Shown: positions 8,683 to 18,365 of the stretch, piece by piece | Position numbering within the stretch: position 1 is the first letter of the stretch | How the letters are laid out: the number at the start of each line of letters is the position of its first letter | From: Nitrospira sp. | Lineage (GTDB): Bacteria; Nitrospirota; Nitrospiria; Nitrospirales; Nitrospiraceae | Length of the DNA stretch: 64,000 nt | Assembly (NCBI GenBank): GCA_018242665.1 | Contig: JAFEBL010000007.1 | Span: 1 to 64,000, forward strand | Direction of reading: 5' to 3' | Notes under the pieces: generated by a model | What the model was told of the DNA's origin: nothing | The model's database searches: none | The model's input: only the letters and a program-made list of their open reading frames with translations | Translations under genes and position numbers: made by a program

Positions 8683-9414
8683 TTACATGACAATGCCGCC
8701 GCCGGCCTGAATGGTCTGTCCCGTCAGCCACCGCGCGTCCTCACTCACTAGAAAGGCCACCACATCGGCGATATCCCCAGGCAATCCAAGGCGCTGGGTC
8801 GGAGAGCCTTGAAGACCGATCTGCCGATACTGGTCGGTCAGCACTCCCGTGTCGGTAATGCCGGGCGACACGGCGTTGACGGTAATCCCTCGCGGGGCCA
8901 ACTCCTGGGCGATGCCTTTGGTGAATTGCTCCAACGCCCGCTTGCTGCCCAAATACGCACTGGCGCCATGAAAATGCAACTGCGTGCCGGCGGTCGTGAT
9001 GTTCACGATGCGCCCATGCTCCGAGAGCACCTGCGCCGCTTCCTGCATCGCAAAATAGGGCCCCTTCGCATGCAGACCGATCAACGCGTCAAAATCCGCC
9101 TCGGTCGTCTCCAGGAAAGATTTCGGTGAAAACTTCCCAGCGTTATTGACCAGGATGTCCAGACGGCCAAATCGCGCGACGGTCTCCGCAATCACGCGGC
9201 GAGCGTCATCCGCACGGCTCATGTCGGCTTGGATCATCCATGCCGTGCCGCCTTGTTCCTGGATCGCCGCAACCACCTCACCCGCCTGCTGCGCGCGGGT
9301 GCGGTAATGGACCACGACCATAGCCCCTTCTTTGGCCAGCCTCAAGGCAATGGCTTTTCCAATACCGCTGGAAGACCCGGTGACGATCGCCACCTTCCCA
9401 CTCAACGAACCCAT
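8683..9414 (-). CDS. Short-chain dehydrogenase/reductase
   Basis: A 243-residue classical SDR. The nucleotide-binding motif TGSSSGIG is near residue 12, NNAG near 88, and the catalytic YLGSK near 155, with a preceding NITTAG serving as the serine/threonine segment. The C-terminus SEDARWLTGQTIQAGGGIV is typical of the 3-oxoacyl-ACP reductase-like branch. The start MGSLSGKV at 9414 was chosen; two further in-frame codons upstream are possible. It heads the ridA-glycosylase group on the minus strand. The substrate is unknown. Confidence 0.87.
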   Translation of the reverse strand: MGSLSGKVAIVTGSSSGIGKAIALRLAKEGAMVVVHYRTRAQQAGEVVAAIQEQGGTAWMIQADMSRADDARRVIAETVARFGRLDILVNNAGKFSPKSFLETTEADFDALIGLHAKGPYFAMQEAAQVLSEHGRIVNITTAGTQLHFHGASAYLGSKRALEQFTKGIAQELAPRGITVNAVSPGITDTGVLTDQYRQIGLQGSPTQRLGLPGDIADVVAFLVSEDARWLTGQTIQAGGGIVM

Positions 9415-9517
9415 CCGTCGCACCTCTGTTCCCGTCGCACTCCTGGCAGGCCTCGCCGGAAGCCTGTACCACCCACCGGCACTCGCCTCCGCCGAACCTA
9501 TCTGCTACTGTTCGCCC

Positions 9518-10201
9518 ATGAGTATTCGTTTGGATCAGACTGTCCCGTTCGGCCGCTCGCTGGGCGAATACGAGCTGATGTTTTCGTTGAGCGCGTCCGA
9601 TCGTGAACGCCGCATTCTGGACTGCGCCGCCGGGCCCGCCAGTTTTAATGCCGAGCTCACCGCTGCCGGCGGGACGGTCTATTCGTGCGACCCACTGTAT
9701 CAATTCACCGGAGCTGAGATCCAACGGCAATTCTTCCACAAGCTGGACCAGGTCATGGACCAGATCCGGGCGACTCCCGAGAATTGGGTATGGCGTTACC
9801 ATCGGAGTCCCGACGAACTCCGGCAACGCCGGATTGATGTCATGGAGCGCTTTCTCGTGGATTATCGGACCGGGCAGGGAACACACCGGTATGTCTGTGG
9901 TGCGTTGCCGGCCCTGCCGTTCGCGCGTGATCAGTTCGACCTCGCGCTCTCGTCTCATTTTCTCTTTCTATACTCGGACCACTTCTCCCAGACGTTCCAC
10001 CTGGAATCGATCCGCGCGCTGACGCTGGTCGCGAGGGAAGTGCGAATCTTTCCATTGATCGCGCTGAGGGCCGAACGGTCGCAACACCTTAAACCGGTTT
10101 ATGACCAGCTACAGCGGGAGGGATATCGGGTTTCGATCGAACCGGTGGAATACGAGCTACAACGCGGAGGCCATGAGATGCTCCGTGTGTGGCGACGGTG
10201 A
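9518..10201 (+). CDS. Class I SAM-dependent methyltransferase-like protein
   Basis: A 227-residue protein with a motif-I-like SAM-binding strand and loop, RRILDCAAGPASFNAEL, near residues 29-45. An acidic strand-end VYSCDPLY follows, then a motif-IV-like PFARDQFDLALSSHFLF near 140. The architecture fits a Rossmann-fold methyltransferase. The start ATG at 9518 gives MSIRLDQTVPFG; the frame extends upstream but overlaps the divergent SDR. It stands alone on the plus strand among minus-strand genes. The substrate is unknown. Confidence 0.7.
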   Translation: MSIRLDQTVPFGRSLGEYELMFSLSASDRERRILDCAAGPASFNAELTAAGGTVYSCDPLYQFTGAEIQRQFFHKLDQVMDQIRATPENWVWRYHRSPDELRQRRIDVMERFLVDYRTGQGTHRYVCGALPALPFARDQFDLALSSHFLFLYSDHFSQTFHLESIRALTLVAREVRIFPLIALRAERSQHLKPVYDQLQREGYRVSIEPVEYELQRGGHEMLRVWRR

Positions 10202-10214
10202 CGAGGCCGAATCG

Positions 10215-10820
10215 TCAATCGGCCAGCCAATCCGGGGGCGCGTTCCAACGCCCGACGGCCACAAACTCCCTCACAGATTTCCGTTCCCGTGGTTTGAGTT
10301 CTCGCTCGCGCAGATAGTCCGGCAATTCGGCCGGGTCGCCAGGGTACCCCACGGCAATCATCGCCACCGGCTCATGATCGGCGGGGATATCGAGATCGGT
10401 GCGAGCCTTCTCGATGTCGAAGCCCGCCATCTGGTGCACGATTAATCCCATCGCCGTGGCCTGCAAACAGAGGCTGAGCGCCGCCATTCCCGTATCGTGC
10501 CAGGCATGACGATTCGGCGTGCCTTCATCTTCAAAATTCAGCCGCGCAACCGAAAGCATCAGCACCGGCGCCCGGAACACCCATTTCTTGTTGCCTTCCA
10601 TGAGACAGGCAAACAGCCGGTCATACGCCGCCGGATCGGCCTTCGTCCCGACGATGAAATGCCACGGTTGCTCATTGTTCGAAGAGGGCGCCCACCTGGC
10701 CGCTTCGAACAAGCTCTGCAACTTCTCGATTTCCACCATCTGTTCCGAATACGCCCGCGGGCTCCAGCGACGTCGCAGAAGATCATGAATAGGGAACTGT
10801 GTCTCGGCGGGCTTGTCCAT
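10215..10820 (-). CDS. Nitroreductase-family flavoprotein
   Basis: A 201-residue nitroreductase-like protein. RRRWSPRAYSEQ near the N-terminus is the FMN-phosphate binding motif, EAARWAPSSNNEQPWHF is the second family signature, and residues near 155-170 give IAVGYPGD. These enzymes use FMN and NAD(P)H to reduce nitro compounds, quinones or related substrates. The start at 10820 has AAGGA seven to eight bases upstream. The HAD gene lies 50 bases upstream on the same strand. Confidence 0.9.
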   Translation of the reverse strand: MDKPAETQFPIHDLLRRRWSPRAYSEQMVEIEKLQSLFEAARWAPSSNNEQPWHFIVGTKADPAAYDRLFACLMEGNKKWVFRAPVLMLSVARLNFEDEGTPNRHAWHDTGMAALSLCLQATAMGLIVHQMAGFDIEKARTDLDIPADHEPVAMIAVGYPGDPAELPDYLRERELKPRERKSVREFVAVGRWNAPPDWLAD

Positions 10821-10870
10821 GAACGATCCTTCTGTGAATGATTCTGTTGCCAGGGTGGGCGAGGCGTCAC

Positions 10871-11569
10871 TTACATCAGCGGGTCGGGTCGAACCCCGCA
10901 TTCATCCAGGTGACGCAGGAGGTCTGCCGGATCATGGTAGGTGCGATACGCGCCCGCCCGTTCCAATTCCTCTCGACCGTAGCCGCCCGACAACAGGCCA
11001 ACGCCAAGGGCAGAGGCACGGCGGGCTGCCAGGAGGTCCCATACGCTATCTCCAACCACGATACACTTCGCAATGGGAACCTTGAGCTGTTCGGCAGCGG
11101 CGAGAAACAAATCAGGATCCGGTTTGGCCCGTTTCACCTGATCGCGTGTCACCACCGGCGTGCCTTCAGGCAACTTCAGCAATTTCAAGGTATGTTGCGC
11201 GCTCTGCAGTCGTCCGCTGGTCGCGATAGCATAGGGTACGCGACCCGCCGTCAGCGCATTCAGCAGGTCCTGCGCGCCGGGCAATATGCGGAGCGATGGC
11301 GCCTGCCTCACGAACGCGTCTGCGTGGACTCGCTGAATCCGCTCCGCCTCCTCCTTCGAAACCGGACGACCGGTTTCGCGCAAGAGGGCATGCAACATGA
11401 GGCCGCCGCTCATCCCGATTTGGCGATGGATCCTCCAGACCGGCAACTCGATGCCTGCGGCTTGCGTGGCTTCACGCCAGGCCAGCACATGTTGATACAC
11501 ACTGTCGACCAACGTGCCGTCCAGGTCGAAGAGAAACGCGAGCCCATCACGATCCTGCACCATAGCCAT
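10871..11569 (-). CDS. HAD-family phosphatase (phosphoglycolate phosphatase-like)
   Basis: A 232-residue HAD hydrolase. Motif I is FLFDLDGTLVDS near residues 10-21, motif II is AIATSGR, motif III is the lysine in RAKPDPDLF, and motif IV is VVGDSVWD. The cap domain lies between motifs I and II. This pattern fits beta-phosphoglucomutase or phosphoglycolate phosphatase relatives acting on small phosphorylated metabolites. GAGAGG precedes the chosen ATG at 11569. It starts six bases after the osmC stop, suggesting cotranscription. Confidence 0.88.
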   Translation of the reverse strand: MAMVQDRDGLAFLFDLDGTLVDSVYQHVLAWREATQAAGIELPVWRIHRQIGMSGGLMLHALLRETGRPVSKEEAERIQRVHADAFVRQAPSLRILPGAQDLLNALTAGRVPYAIATSGRLQSAQHTLKLLKLPEGTPVVTRDQVKRAKPDPDLFLAAAEQLKVPIAKCIVVGDSVWDLLAARRASALGVGLLSGGYGREELERAGAYRTYHDPADLLRHLDECGVRPDPLM

Positions 11570-11574
11570 ACCTC

Positions 11575-12000
11575 TCAGCTCTCCAACTTGGCATTCATGG
11601 TGATGGTGGTATTCAATAAACGGGAAATAGGGCAGCCGGTTTTGGCCGCCGTGGTTGCCTTCTCCCATGCCGCCTGGTCAGCCTTGGGCACTTTCCCTTT
11701 GACGTCCAGATGAATACCGGTGACGGTCCATCCTGCATCGAGCTTCTCCATGGTGACTGTGGCGGTCGTCGCCAGCTGGTCGGCCACGAGATTCGCCGCG
11801 CCCAACTGACCTGAGAGTGCCATGGTAAAACAACCGGCATGGGCGGCGGCGATGAGCTCTTCCGGGTTCGTCCCTTTTCCGTTCTCGAACCTCGTACTGA
11901 ATGAATATTGCGTGCCGGCCAACACACCGCTGTCGGTCGAGACCGTCCCTTTGCCGGTTTTGAGATCGCCCTGCCATTGTGCCGACGCGTTCCGTTTCAT
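11575..12000 (-). CDS. osmC: OsmC-type organic hydroperoxide reductase
   Basis: A 141-residue OsmC-family peroxidase. The two catalytic cysteines are at 57 ([12 protein letters not shown]) and 123 (TGCPISRLL), and [14 protein letters not shown] matches the OsmC subgroup. The family reduces organic hydroperoxides using lipoyl or thiol donors. It sits 14 bases downstream of the alcohol dehydrogenase and just ahead of the HAD gene. It adds to the oxidative-defence theme of the region. Confidence 0.92.
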   Translation of the reverse strand: MKRNASAQWQGDLKTGKGTVSTDSGVLAGTQYSFSTRFENGKGTNPEELIAAAHAGCFTMALSGQLGAANLVADQLATTATVTMEKLDAGWTVTGIHLDVKGKVPKADQAAWEKATTAAKTGCPISRLLNTTITMNAKLES

Positions 12001-12014
12001 GACTGCCTCCGTGG

Positions 12015-13034
12015 TTAAGGGTTCATCGTCAGGACGGCGCGAAAGCGCGCCCTCCCGCTCATCATCTGCTGATAGGCTTCTTGTGCGCGCGCCAGTGGAA
12101 ACTGTTCGATCATGGGCCGCACGCCGGTCATGGCGCTGAACCGCAACGTGTCTTCAGAATCCTTCGCCGTGCCGGATGGCCAGCCCTGCACGGAGGCGCG
12201 TTTGCCGATCAGGGTAATGGCGTTCACCATGACCGGCTCGCCTGGGGCGGCGACGACCAGCAATGTGCCATTCGCACCCAGTCCGTCGACCATCGAGGCG
12301 ATCGCCTTGCTGTCCGGCGCGGTCGCAAGAATCACCCGCGCCCCGCCCAGTCGTTGGAGCTCCTCAGCTGGATTCACCGCCGCGCCATCGAGGTAGACCG
12401 CCGCACCGAGCTTGCGGGCCAGCGGCTCCTTGTCCTTGCCGCGTCCGACCGCCACCGTCTGGAACCCCAGCTTCGACGCATACTGAATGCCGAGATGTCC
12501 CAGCCCACCGATGCCTTGTACGGCAACCAGATCGCCCGCCCGCGCAGCACTGTGACGCAAACTATTGAAGGTGGTAATGCCGGCGCAGAGCAGAGGAGCG
12601 GCCTCTTCGAACGACAATTCATCGGGAAGGGCAGCCACCGCTTCCTGCGGTACCACCACATATTCCGCCCATCCACCGTCGTAGCTGATCCCGCAGACCT
12701 GTCCGGAGCGACAGAGAATAAAATCTCCCCGGCGACAGGCGTCGCACTGGCCGCAATGACCTCCATGCCAGCCGACACCGACACGCTGACCCGGTTTCCA
12801 CGCCGTGACGACGGATCCAACTTCGTCAATGATTCCCGCAATTTCATGTCCGGGAATGCGTGGAAACTGAATCCCTGGCCAATACCCTTCTTTCACAAAC
12901 ATGTCACTGTGACAGATGCCACAAGCCTGAACCTTCACCCGCACCTGACCAGGTTTCGGGTGGGGAATATCGCGTTCGACAAGTTCCCAGTCTCCCCCTG
13001 ACCGTGCAGCTTGAATGGCCTTCATTCGCGCCAT
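12015..13034 (-). CDS. Zinc-dependent alcohol dehydrogenase (AdhP-like)
   Basis: A 339-residue medium-chain dehydrogenase. The catalytic zinc ligands are in CGICHSDMF and PGHEIAG, and the structural zinc site is C-x2-C-x2-C-x7-C in [16 protein letters not shown]. The nucleotide-binding motif is [13 protein letters not shown]. The overall pattern is that of NAD(P)-dependent AdhP-type enzymes that interconvert alcohols and aldehydes. AAGGAG lies eight bases before the start. The next gene downstream is osmC. Confidence 0.92.
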   Translation of the reverse strand: MARMKAIQAARSGGDWELVERDIPHPKPGQVRVKVQACGICHSDMFVKEGYWPGIQFPRIPGHEIAGIIDEVGSVVTAWKPGQRVGVGWHGGHCGQCDACRRGDFILCRSGQVCGISYDGGWAEYVVVPQEAVAALPDELSFEEAAPLLCAGITTFNSLRHSAARAGDLVAVQGIGGLGHLGIQYASKLGFQTVAVGRGKDKEPLARKLGAAVYLDGAAVNPAEELQRLGGARVILATAPDSKAIASMVDGLGANGTLLVVAAPGEPVMVNAITLIGKRASVQGWPSGTAKDSEDTLRFSAMTGVRPMIEQFPLARAQEAYQQMMSGRARFRAVLTMNP

Positions 13035-13110
13035 GGCTCATTCTCCTTAATCGATGACACTTCTCCATGCTCATGCCCTGAGGCCTGCCTCGAATAGGCT
13101 GGGCGACGAT

Positions 13111-13482
13111 TCACTTTTCGATGTCAAACCCGTCATCCTTCCACCAGCGCCAGCCGCCGTCCAATTCCATGATCGGATAGCCCTGCCCCGCAAACTGCAC
13201 CGCAGCGGTGGCGGCAAGATGACAGACCTGCGAATAACAGTAGAGCACATTGATCTTGTCCTTGCGTAGACCTTTAAGGCCCCCCCACTGATCCTTCGGT
13301 AAATTGACCGCGCCGGGAATGTGCCCCTCGGCGTAATCTTCGGCCGCGCGCACATCAATCACGTTCACTTCCTTGTTCTTCATCATCCGCTCCAGTTCGA
13401 CCGGACCGGTGGTAAACGCCATTTTCGCCTCGAAGAACTCCCTGGCTTTTGCCGAATCATGAGCCATCACTGGTGTCGCCAT
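13111..13482 (-). CDS. Single-domain rhodanese-like protein
   Basis: A 123-residue cytoplasmic protein consisting of one rhodanese domain. NVIDVRAAEDYAEGHIPGAVNLP is the family's CH2-A-like region, and the active-site loop is YCYSQVCHLA, with the catalytic cysteine probably that of QVCHLA or YCYS. GGAGG precedes the ATG. The active loop differs from the canonical six-residue CxxxxR, so sulfurtransferase activity is not certain. Sequence 13483-13741 upstream holds no recognisable gene. Confidence 0.85.
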   Translation of the reverse strand: MATPVMAHDSAKAREFFEAKMAFTTGPVELERMMKNKEVNVIDVRAAEDYAEGHIPGAVNLPKDQWGGLKGLRKDKINVLYCYSQVCHLAATAAVQFAGQGYPIMELDGGWRWWKDDGFDIEK

Positions 13483-13741
13483 GGTGCAGCCTCCTTCTAT
13501 GTATGCATTGCAGCATGATGCTCAACTGAACTCCATCGGTCCTGTATTGATCCCAACAACCGTAACACGATCTTAGCGTTCCCTGATCTCATGAACAATC
13601 AGTCTCGAGAAGAATCCACAACCACCCCCATTTGGCCCTCATCAGTCTCGAATGCGTCTCGTTTGGAGACAGAAGAAGCGGGCGAGAGATTCGCGCTGGT
13701 CGCTCATCGAATACTGTGCAGCGTGGTGCCTGACGACACCG

Positions 13742-14305
13742 TCAAGGAACCAGGCCGATCTGCTTCATGAACGTCTGATTGTCCCAGAACAGCCATTCCT
13801 CGGCCATGGTGGTGCCTTCCCACCGTCCAATCGTCACCATGTTCAGCTTGAACGCGTTTCCAGTCGGCGAGATCGTCGTCCCATTACCCGTGATCATCGG
13901 CTTGCTGAATGTGCCGACCATTGTGCCCATCACTGCCGTCCAGTTTCCCGACGCAATTCTGATCGGATGGTCGATGATCTTGTGATCCGGGGCAAAGACG
14001 AACATTGGGGCGAGCGCGGCAATGTGAGGTTCCAGTCCTGTGGTCGTGCTCCCGTCTGGATAGTGCACGACGATGTCCTTCGCGTGGCTTCTACCGAGCC
14101 TATCCCATCTTTGGTTGCTGTAGACGTTGAAATCAAGGTCGTCGAAGTTCTCGAGGTTGGCTTTTTCGCCTTCGCGTTGCTTCATCACCTCGGCCAACTG
14201 TTTCTTCATCGAATCGATTTCGCTCTCAGATTGCGCGAGGGCAACCTCAGAGCATCCGATAAGTGCGATGGCACCAAGTGCCAGAAGCCCAGTCTTCAAC
14301 TTCAT
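13742..14305 (-). CDS. Exported SnoaL/NTF2-like protein, probable lipoprotein
   Basis: A 187-residue protein with a lipoprotein-type signal (MKLKTGLLALGAIALIGC), then a short heptad-like helix (residues about 27-50) and a SnoaL/NTF2-like alpha+beta domain. Features such as YPDGSTTTGLEPHIAALAPMF and TMAEEWLFWDNQTFMKQIG resemble ester-cyclase-like SnoaL proteins. The fold is a common pocket for small hydrophobic molecules. No catalytic assignment is possible. Confidence 0.75.
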   Translation of the reverse strand: MKLKTGLLALGAIALIGCSEVALAQSESEIDSMKKQLAEVMKQREGEKANLENFDDLDFNVYSNQRWDRLGRSHAKDIVVHYPDGSTTTGLEPHIAALAPMFVFAPDHKIIDHPIRIASGNWTAVMGTMVGTFSKPMITGNGTTISPTGNAFKLNMVTIGRWEGTTMAEEWLFWDNQTFMKQIGLVP

Positions 14306-14428
14306 TTCATATCCCCTTTATGGGTTGACAGCAATCTATTCATTCAGAATGAGGGTCGAGACAGCGAGCCGAATGGTGAGTCTTCCTCAGACCTGTCTCG
14401 TCATCTTCTAACCTTCGTGAGGATTCAA

Positions 14429-14725
14429 TCAGTACTCAAAGGCGACACGGTAGAGCGCCGGCGTCATTTCAACCCCCAGTTGCCCGAGCTTGGCCTTCAT
14501 GGGCGTGACGCTCTGCTCATAGGCTTTCCAGTACACCTCTTCATTCTCCCAGATGGCGACGTTGATATAGTTAAACCGGCTATCCGGCTTGAGGCTCTTG
14601 TGAAACCTCCCGCTGATGAATCCTTCTTGCTTCGTGATGTGCGCCTTGACGTCCTGCCACCACTGCACAAATTCTGCTTCTCTGGCGGCCGGGACGGAAA
14701 ATACGTTGATCAATGTCACCGGCAT
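14429..14725 (-). CDS. Antibiotic-biosynthesis-monooxygenase (ABM) domain protein
   Basis: A 98-residue ferredoxin-like alpha/beta barrel protein of the ABM family, seen in VTLINVFSVPAAREAEFVQWW, the HITKQEGFISGRFHKSL strand and NYINVAIWENEEVYWKAY. Family members are small cofactor-free monooxygenases or haem-degrading enzymes, and some are stress proteins. It begins within the last ten bases of the STAS gene, so the two are coupled. Confidence 0.8.
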   Translation of the reverse strand: MPVTLINVFSVPAAREAEFVQWWQDVKAHITKQEGFISGRFHKSLKPDSRFNYINVAIWENEEVYWKAYEQSVTPMKAKLGQLGVEMTPALYRVAFEY

Positions 14726-15090
14726 GGAGAGCCTCCCTTTCCTCTATCCTTGTGCGATGTGTCGGCACAGCGGTGGGCATTATCCTGTGCGCCCGTCACG
14801 TTGGTGCTCCGGACCACTGACTCAGGTATGTTCAACTCCTCCACAATGGCCCTATTCAGGCAGCCGGCCGCGCGAATGGTGACGCCATCGCGAGCCATTT
14901 GGGAGAGGAGTAGCTTGCCTGCATCATCAATAAAACTCACGTCTCGGAGGTCGACCCGGCATTGCGCCGAGTCGTCGACGTCCGCCATCAGCCAACATTG
15001 CCGGAGCTCCTGAACCCAGGGACCCACCAGACGCCCGGAGAGCGTGAAGGTGGTCCCTGAATTCTCGTTCGACACCGTGATTTTCAGCAT
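14716..15090 (-). CDS. STAS-domain protein
   Basis: A 124-residue protein with a STAS-like fold: LKITVSNENSGTTFTLSGRLVGPWVQEL, then CRVDLRDVSFIDDAGKLLLSQMARDG. The aspartate pair replaces the usual D-S phosphorylation site, so control by a serine kinase of the anti-sigma type is doubtful. The C-terminal 25 residues are polar and probably disordered. The start at 15090 has GGAGG about 11 bases upstream. It overlaps the ABM gene by ten bases. Confidence 0.75.
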   Translation of the reverse strand: MLKITVSNENSGTTFTLSGRLVGPWVQELRQCWLMADVDDSAQCRVDLRDVSFIDDAGKLLLSQMARDGVTIRAAGCLNRAIVEELNIPESVVRSTNVTGAQDNAHRCADTSHKDRGKGGSPCR

Positions 15091-15130
15091 GATCGCACCA
15101 GCCTCCGCGTCATCCGACTGAGACTGCGCC

Positions 15131-15637
15131 TTACAACGTTCGGAACGCGTATCGCGACTCGCGTGATTCCGATGGCTGAATCTTCGCCCGCTCACCGAAC
15201 CAGCGAGCGATCAGCCCATCCAACGACCACTTGCCGCCTCCAACAACCAACAGGGCCAGACTCATGCCGATTACGAGCAGGTGATATTCAAAGCCTTCAC
15301 CGGTTTGCTGTCCGAACCAATTCATGAAGAACCCCTGCGGCAAGTGCACGGTCGCAATCGCCCCCAGCATGATCACGATGAAGCTCGCCGCCGTGAACCG
15401 CGTGAGCAGGCCTGCGATCAATCCAAGACTGCCGATGGATTCCCCGATAATGATGAGGAACGCGACCAACCAGGGAAGACCCATTTTTTGAGTAAAGAAT
15501 CCCATGGTGCCCTCAAACCCGAACCCGCCATACCATCCCAATAATTTTTGGGCTCCATGCGCGAAGATCACACCTCCCAGCACGACACGCAGAATCAAAC
15601 CCGCCCAGGAATCATCCGTTTTGAAAAAGCTGTACAT
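15131..15637 (-). CDS. DoxX-family membrane protein
   Basis: A 168-residue protein with four hydrophobic segments and the DoxX pattern [22 protein letters not shown] near the N-terminus, then GIGESIG-like [16 protein letters not shown] and a final VGGGKWSLD. DoxX proteins are membrane partners of oxidoreductases in several bacteria. A small membrane peptide gene follows 28 bases upstream on the same strand. Confidence 0.88.
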   Translation of the reverse strand: MYSFFKTDDSWAGLILRVVLGGVIFAHGAQKLLGWYGGFGFEGTMGFFTQKMGLPWLVAFLIIIGESIGSLGLIAGLLTRFTAASFIVIMLGAIATVHLPQGFFMNWFGQQTGEGFEYHLLVIGMSLALLVVGGGKWSLDGLIARWFGERAKIQPSESRESRYAFRTL

Positions 15638-15664
15638 ATCGAACCTCCTTCTTCTTGAAATGAA

Positions 15665-15796
15665 TTACCGTCGGTGGCTCCGCACCCATTGCGGAACCAC
15701 AGTCTCCATCCTGTACTTCAGCAACAGCCCCGCCACGAAAAGGGGCAGCGTCACGAGCATTCCGTACCATCCGACCCACAGCGTGATGTCTTTCAT
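15665..15796 (-). CDS. Small single-pass membrane peptide (43 aa)
   Basis: A 43-residue peptide beginning MKDITLWVGWYGMLVTLP, with one hydrophobic segment (about residues 5-26) and a basic C-terminus ending WVRSHRR. GGGGGA lies six bases upstream of the ATG. The frame could extend upstream to 15868, but those residues do not look membrane- or signal-like. It directly precedes the DoxX gene and may be its small partner. I do not recognise a family. The stretch 15870-16049 holds nothing I can identify. Confidence 0.45.
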   Translation of the reverse strand: MKDITLWVGWYGMLVTLPLFVAGLLLKYRMETVVPQWVRSHRR

Positions 15797-16049
15797 GGAT
15801 TCCCCCGTTCCCTTGTGCGTTGCTATGCACGGGTAATGGCAAGGACCATTCCCAATGAGGATCATCAAGACTGCGCCGCCTAACTAGTTGAATGTACGAT
15901 TGCTTTTTGGGATAGCCCCCTGGGGAGTTGAGATGTATGTATCAACGTGACGAACGAGAGACGACGACCCTTCGTCAGGTGACGAAGGCCATCGTCACAG
16001 TGTGACAGGACGAGGCGTCAGAAGGCGGAATGCACGGTGGGGGAGTTGC

Positions 16050-17204
16050 CTATTGGAATTGGCGGCGGAAACGCCACATGCCCAACCCGAACAGCGTTCC
16101 GCCCAACAGGAGCATGGCACCCACGGGCTTCCACAGCAGGTCCAAGCCTGCGCCCTTCAACATCACGCCGTAGGTGATGTCGATATAGTAGCGCAGCGGA
16201 GAGAACGTCATGATCGCCTGTACCCACTTGGGCATCGATTCGTATGGAGAAGTAATACCTGATAACAACAGCATCGGCCCGACGACAAAGAGTGTCATCA
16301 TGGCCACTTGAGCCTGGTTCTTTGCGAGGGTTGCCGCCACCAACCCGAACCCAGCGGTGGTGAAGACTTGCAACGCAGTCAGCAGAAAGAAGAGCCCCGT
16401 CGATCCCTTCATCGGCACATGAAACACCGGGTGCAACACGCCATACAGGGCCAGGGCAGTCGCGAGGAGGATGACCCCCGACATCGCAATCACTTTCGAA
16501 AACATGATCTGGAAGGGAGACAAGGGCGACACCAGCAACTGCTCGACCGTGCCACGTTCCTTTTCACGGACCAGCGCGGCGGCCGGCAGCAACACCGCAA
16601 AGAGCGTAATCATCCGCAACAGATGCGAAATCGACTGGAACCATCGTTCGTCCTGGGTGGGATTGAACCACACACGATGGGCACTGGTGACCAACGGCAG
16701 GTTCGCCTTCGCACCGGAAAGACCAGCCGAGGCCAGACTCGTCTCGGTGCCGAACATCCCGGCGATCCGCACGGTATAGCCTGCGGCCGACAGCCCCTGT
16801 GGGGCATTGGTGGTATCGACGAGTAGTTGGACCGACGCCCGCTCCCCGCTCATGAGGGCCTCATGAAACCGGAGAGGAACGTCCAATACCACCATCGCAC
16901 GGCCCTGATCCAGTTGTCGAAAACCTTCGCGGGGATCGCTGATCGTTCCAGCGAGGGTGAAATAGGGAGGCTGAAACCGGTGAATCAGCTCGCGGGACGA
17001 AGGACTCTGATCCGCATCATGTACCAGCAACTCCGCGTTGGTGAGCTGCATCGTGATCCCCGCCCCGCTGACCAGCACTGAGAGCGAAAACGAATACAAC
17101 AAAAACAACAACAACGGGATATCGCGCGACAGTTGCAAGATTTCTTTCCACGTCAGCGCCGCAAGACGTTGCCCCCATGTAGCCGCGCGCTGATGAGCCG
17201 TCAT
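16050..17204 (-). CDS. ABC-2 type permease, YbhR-like
   Basis: A 384-residue membrane protein of the ABC-2 exporter type. There is one N-terminal hydrophobic helix (about 30-50), a large extracytoplasmic domain (about 55-200), then five C-terminal helices with REKERGTVEQLLVSPLS at the characteristic loop. The last segments carry LLSGITSPYESMPKW and the YYIDITYG motif. It is the second permease of the export operon and starts ten bases after its partner. With the double ATPase and HlyD adaptor it should form a YbhGFSR-type exporter. Confidence 0.9.
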   Translation of the reverse strand: MTAHQRAATWGQRLAALTWKEILQLSRDIPLLLFLLYSFSLSVLVSGAGITMQLTNAELLVHDADQSPSSRELIHRFQPPYFTLAGTISDPREGFRQLDQGRAMVVLDVPLRFHEALMSGERASVQLLVDTTNAPQGLSAAGYTVRIAGMFGTETSLASAGLSGAKANLPLVTSAHRVWFNPTQDERWFQSISHLLRMITLFAVLLPAAALVREKERGTVEQLLVSPLSPFQIMFSKVIAMSGVILLATALALYGVLHPVFHVPMKGSTGLFFLLTALQVFTTAGFGLVAATLAKNQAQVAMMTLFVVGPMLLLSGITSPYESMPKWVQAIMTFSPLRYYIDITYGVMLKGAGLDLLWKPVGAMLLLGGTLFGLGMWRFRRQFQ

Positions 17205-17214
17205 ACCATGCCCC

Positions 17215-18345
17215 TCATGTCTTCGGCCGCTTGGTAAAAAGCCGATACGTGAGCCCGCCCATCGCGGTGGCAAAGATCGCCAGCGCGAGCAGGTCGATCC
17301 ACAGCACTTCCGCGCCGACACCTTTCAGAAAACTGCCTCGCACGATGTCGGTATAGTACATGGCCGGGAAGAGATGCGCCTGGACTTTCGCGCCGCGCGT
17401 CAAGGAGGCGACGGGGACCAAGAGACCGGAAAACAAAATGGTCGGAATCATCGCCACGACCATCGTAATAATCAGGGCCGCCATTTGCGTCTGCACCAGC
17501 AGAGAAATCAGCAGACCGATTCCCGTGGTACACAACACGAAGAGGACCGACGAAGAAAAGAACAACAGGAAGTTGCCTTTAAACGGCACCTGGAAGAGGC
17601 CGACGGCCATCAGCCACAACACGCAGACGTTCACGAGGGAAATCATGATATACGGCAGCAGTTTTCCGGTGAGGAATTCGGCGCGAGTCACGGTAGAGCT
17701 GTAGATGTTGTAGATCGAACCCGTTTCCTTTTCCCGTACGACCCCGAGCGCCGTGAGCAGGGGAGACGCGAGCATCAACGTGAACATGACCAACGCCGGC
17801 ACCATGGACCAGGTGCTGCGGACTTCCTCGTTGTACAGATACCGAACCTCGACGCTCAACGGACGCACGAGGACAGCGGCTTGCTCCTGGCTGAGACCGC
17901 GGGAACGGCGCAGAAACTCGATCAGCCGATCCTCGGTGAACGCCTGGTTGATGGCGATGACATAGCCCTTGGCGATATCCGTATGGAGAGGAAAGGTCCC
18001 GTCGAGCAACGTCTGCACGGCGACCGGTTCGCCTGCAACCAGTTGCTCCTGAAACCGCTCGGGGACGATGATGGCCGCCCGGATCTTCGTTTCCGTCAAC
18101 AGGCGGTCCAGGGCGCGCTCTTCGTTGGCATAGCCTCGAAATGAAAAATACCGCGACTGGATGAACCGCTGGAGATACTCCCGGCTGAATTCACTCTGAT
18201 CCCGATCCAGGACCGCGAACGGAATATCCTCGACGTCCAGATTCAACCCGTATCCGAACACCACGAGCCAGAGTGCCGGCAGGAGAAACGCCAACAGGAG
18301 GAACAGCCGGTCCCTGGTCGTCTCCTTCCATTCCTTGAGCGCCAC
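17215..18345 (-). CDS. ABC-2 type permease, YbhS-like
   Basis: A 376-residue ABC-2 permease with an N-terminal helix, a large periplasmic domain (about 40-170) and five C-terminal helices. REKETGSIYNIYSSTVTR is the conserved loop and YYTDIVRGSFLKG the distal motif. The usual start for the family lies about eight residues upstream of the GTG used here. That position would be a CTG codon overlapping the stop of the ATPase gene, so the true start is uncertain. It lies between the ATPase and the second permease. Confidence 0.88.
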   Translation of the reverse strand: MALKEWKETTRDRLFLLLAFLLPALWLVVFGYGLNLDVEDIPFAVLDRDQSEFSREYLQRFIQSRYFSFRGYANEERALDRLLTETKIRAAIIVPERFQEQLVAGEPVAVQTLLDGTFPLHTDIAKGYVIAINQAFTEDRLIEFLRRSRGLSQEQAAVLVRPLSVEVRYLYNEEVRSTWSMVPALVMFTLMLASPLLTALGVVREKETGSIYNIYSSTVTRAEFLTGKLLPYIMISLVNVCVLWLMAVGLFQVPFKGNFLLFFSSSVLFVLCTTGIGLLISLLVQTQMAALIITMVVAMIPTILFSGLLVPVASLTRGAKVQAHLFPAMYYTDIVRGSFLKGVGAEVLWIDLLALAIFATAMGGLTYRLFTKRPKT

Positions 18346-18365
18346 GGCGCGGATGCGTTGCCAAT

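Noticed and set aside
13652-15013. 453-codon plus-strand frame
   Set aside because: It lies antisense to the SnoaL-like, ABM and STAS genes, all with good motifs and starts; its translation is rich in Arg, Ser and His without any domain.
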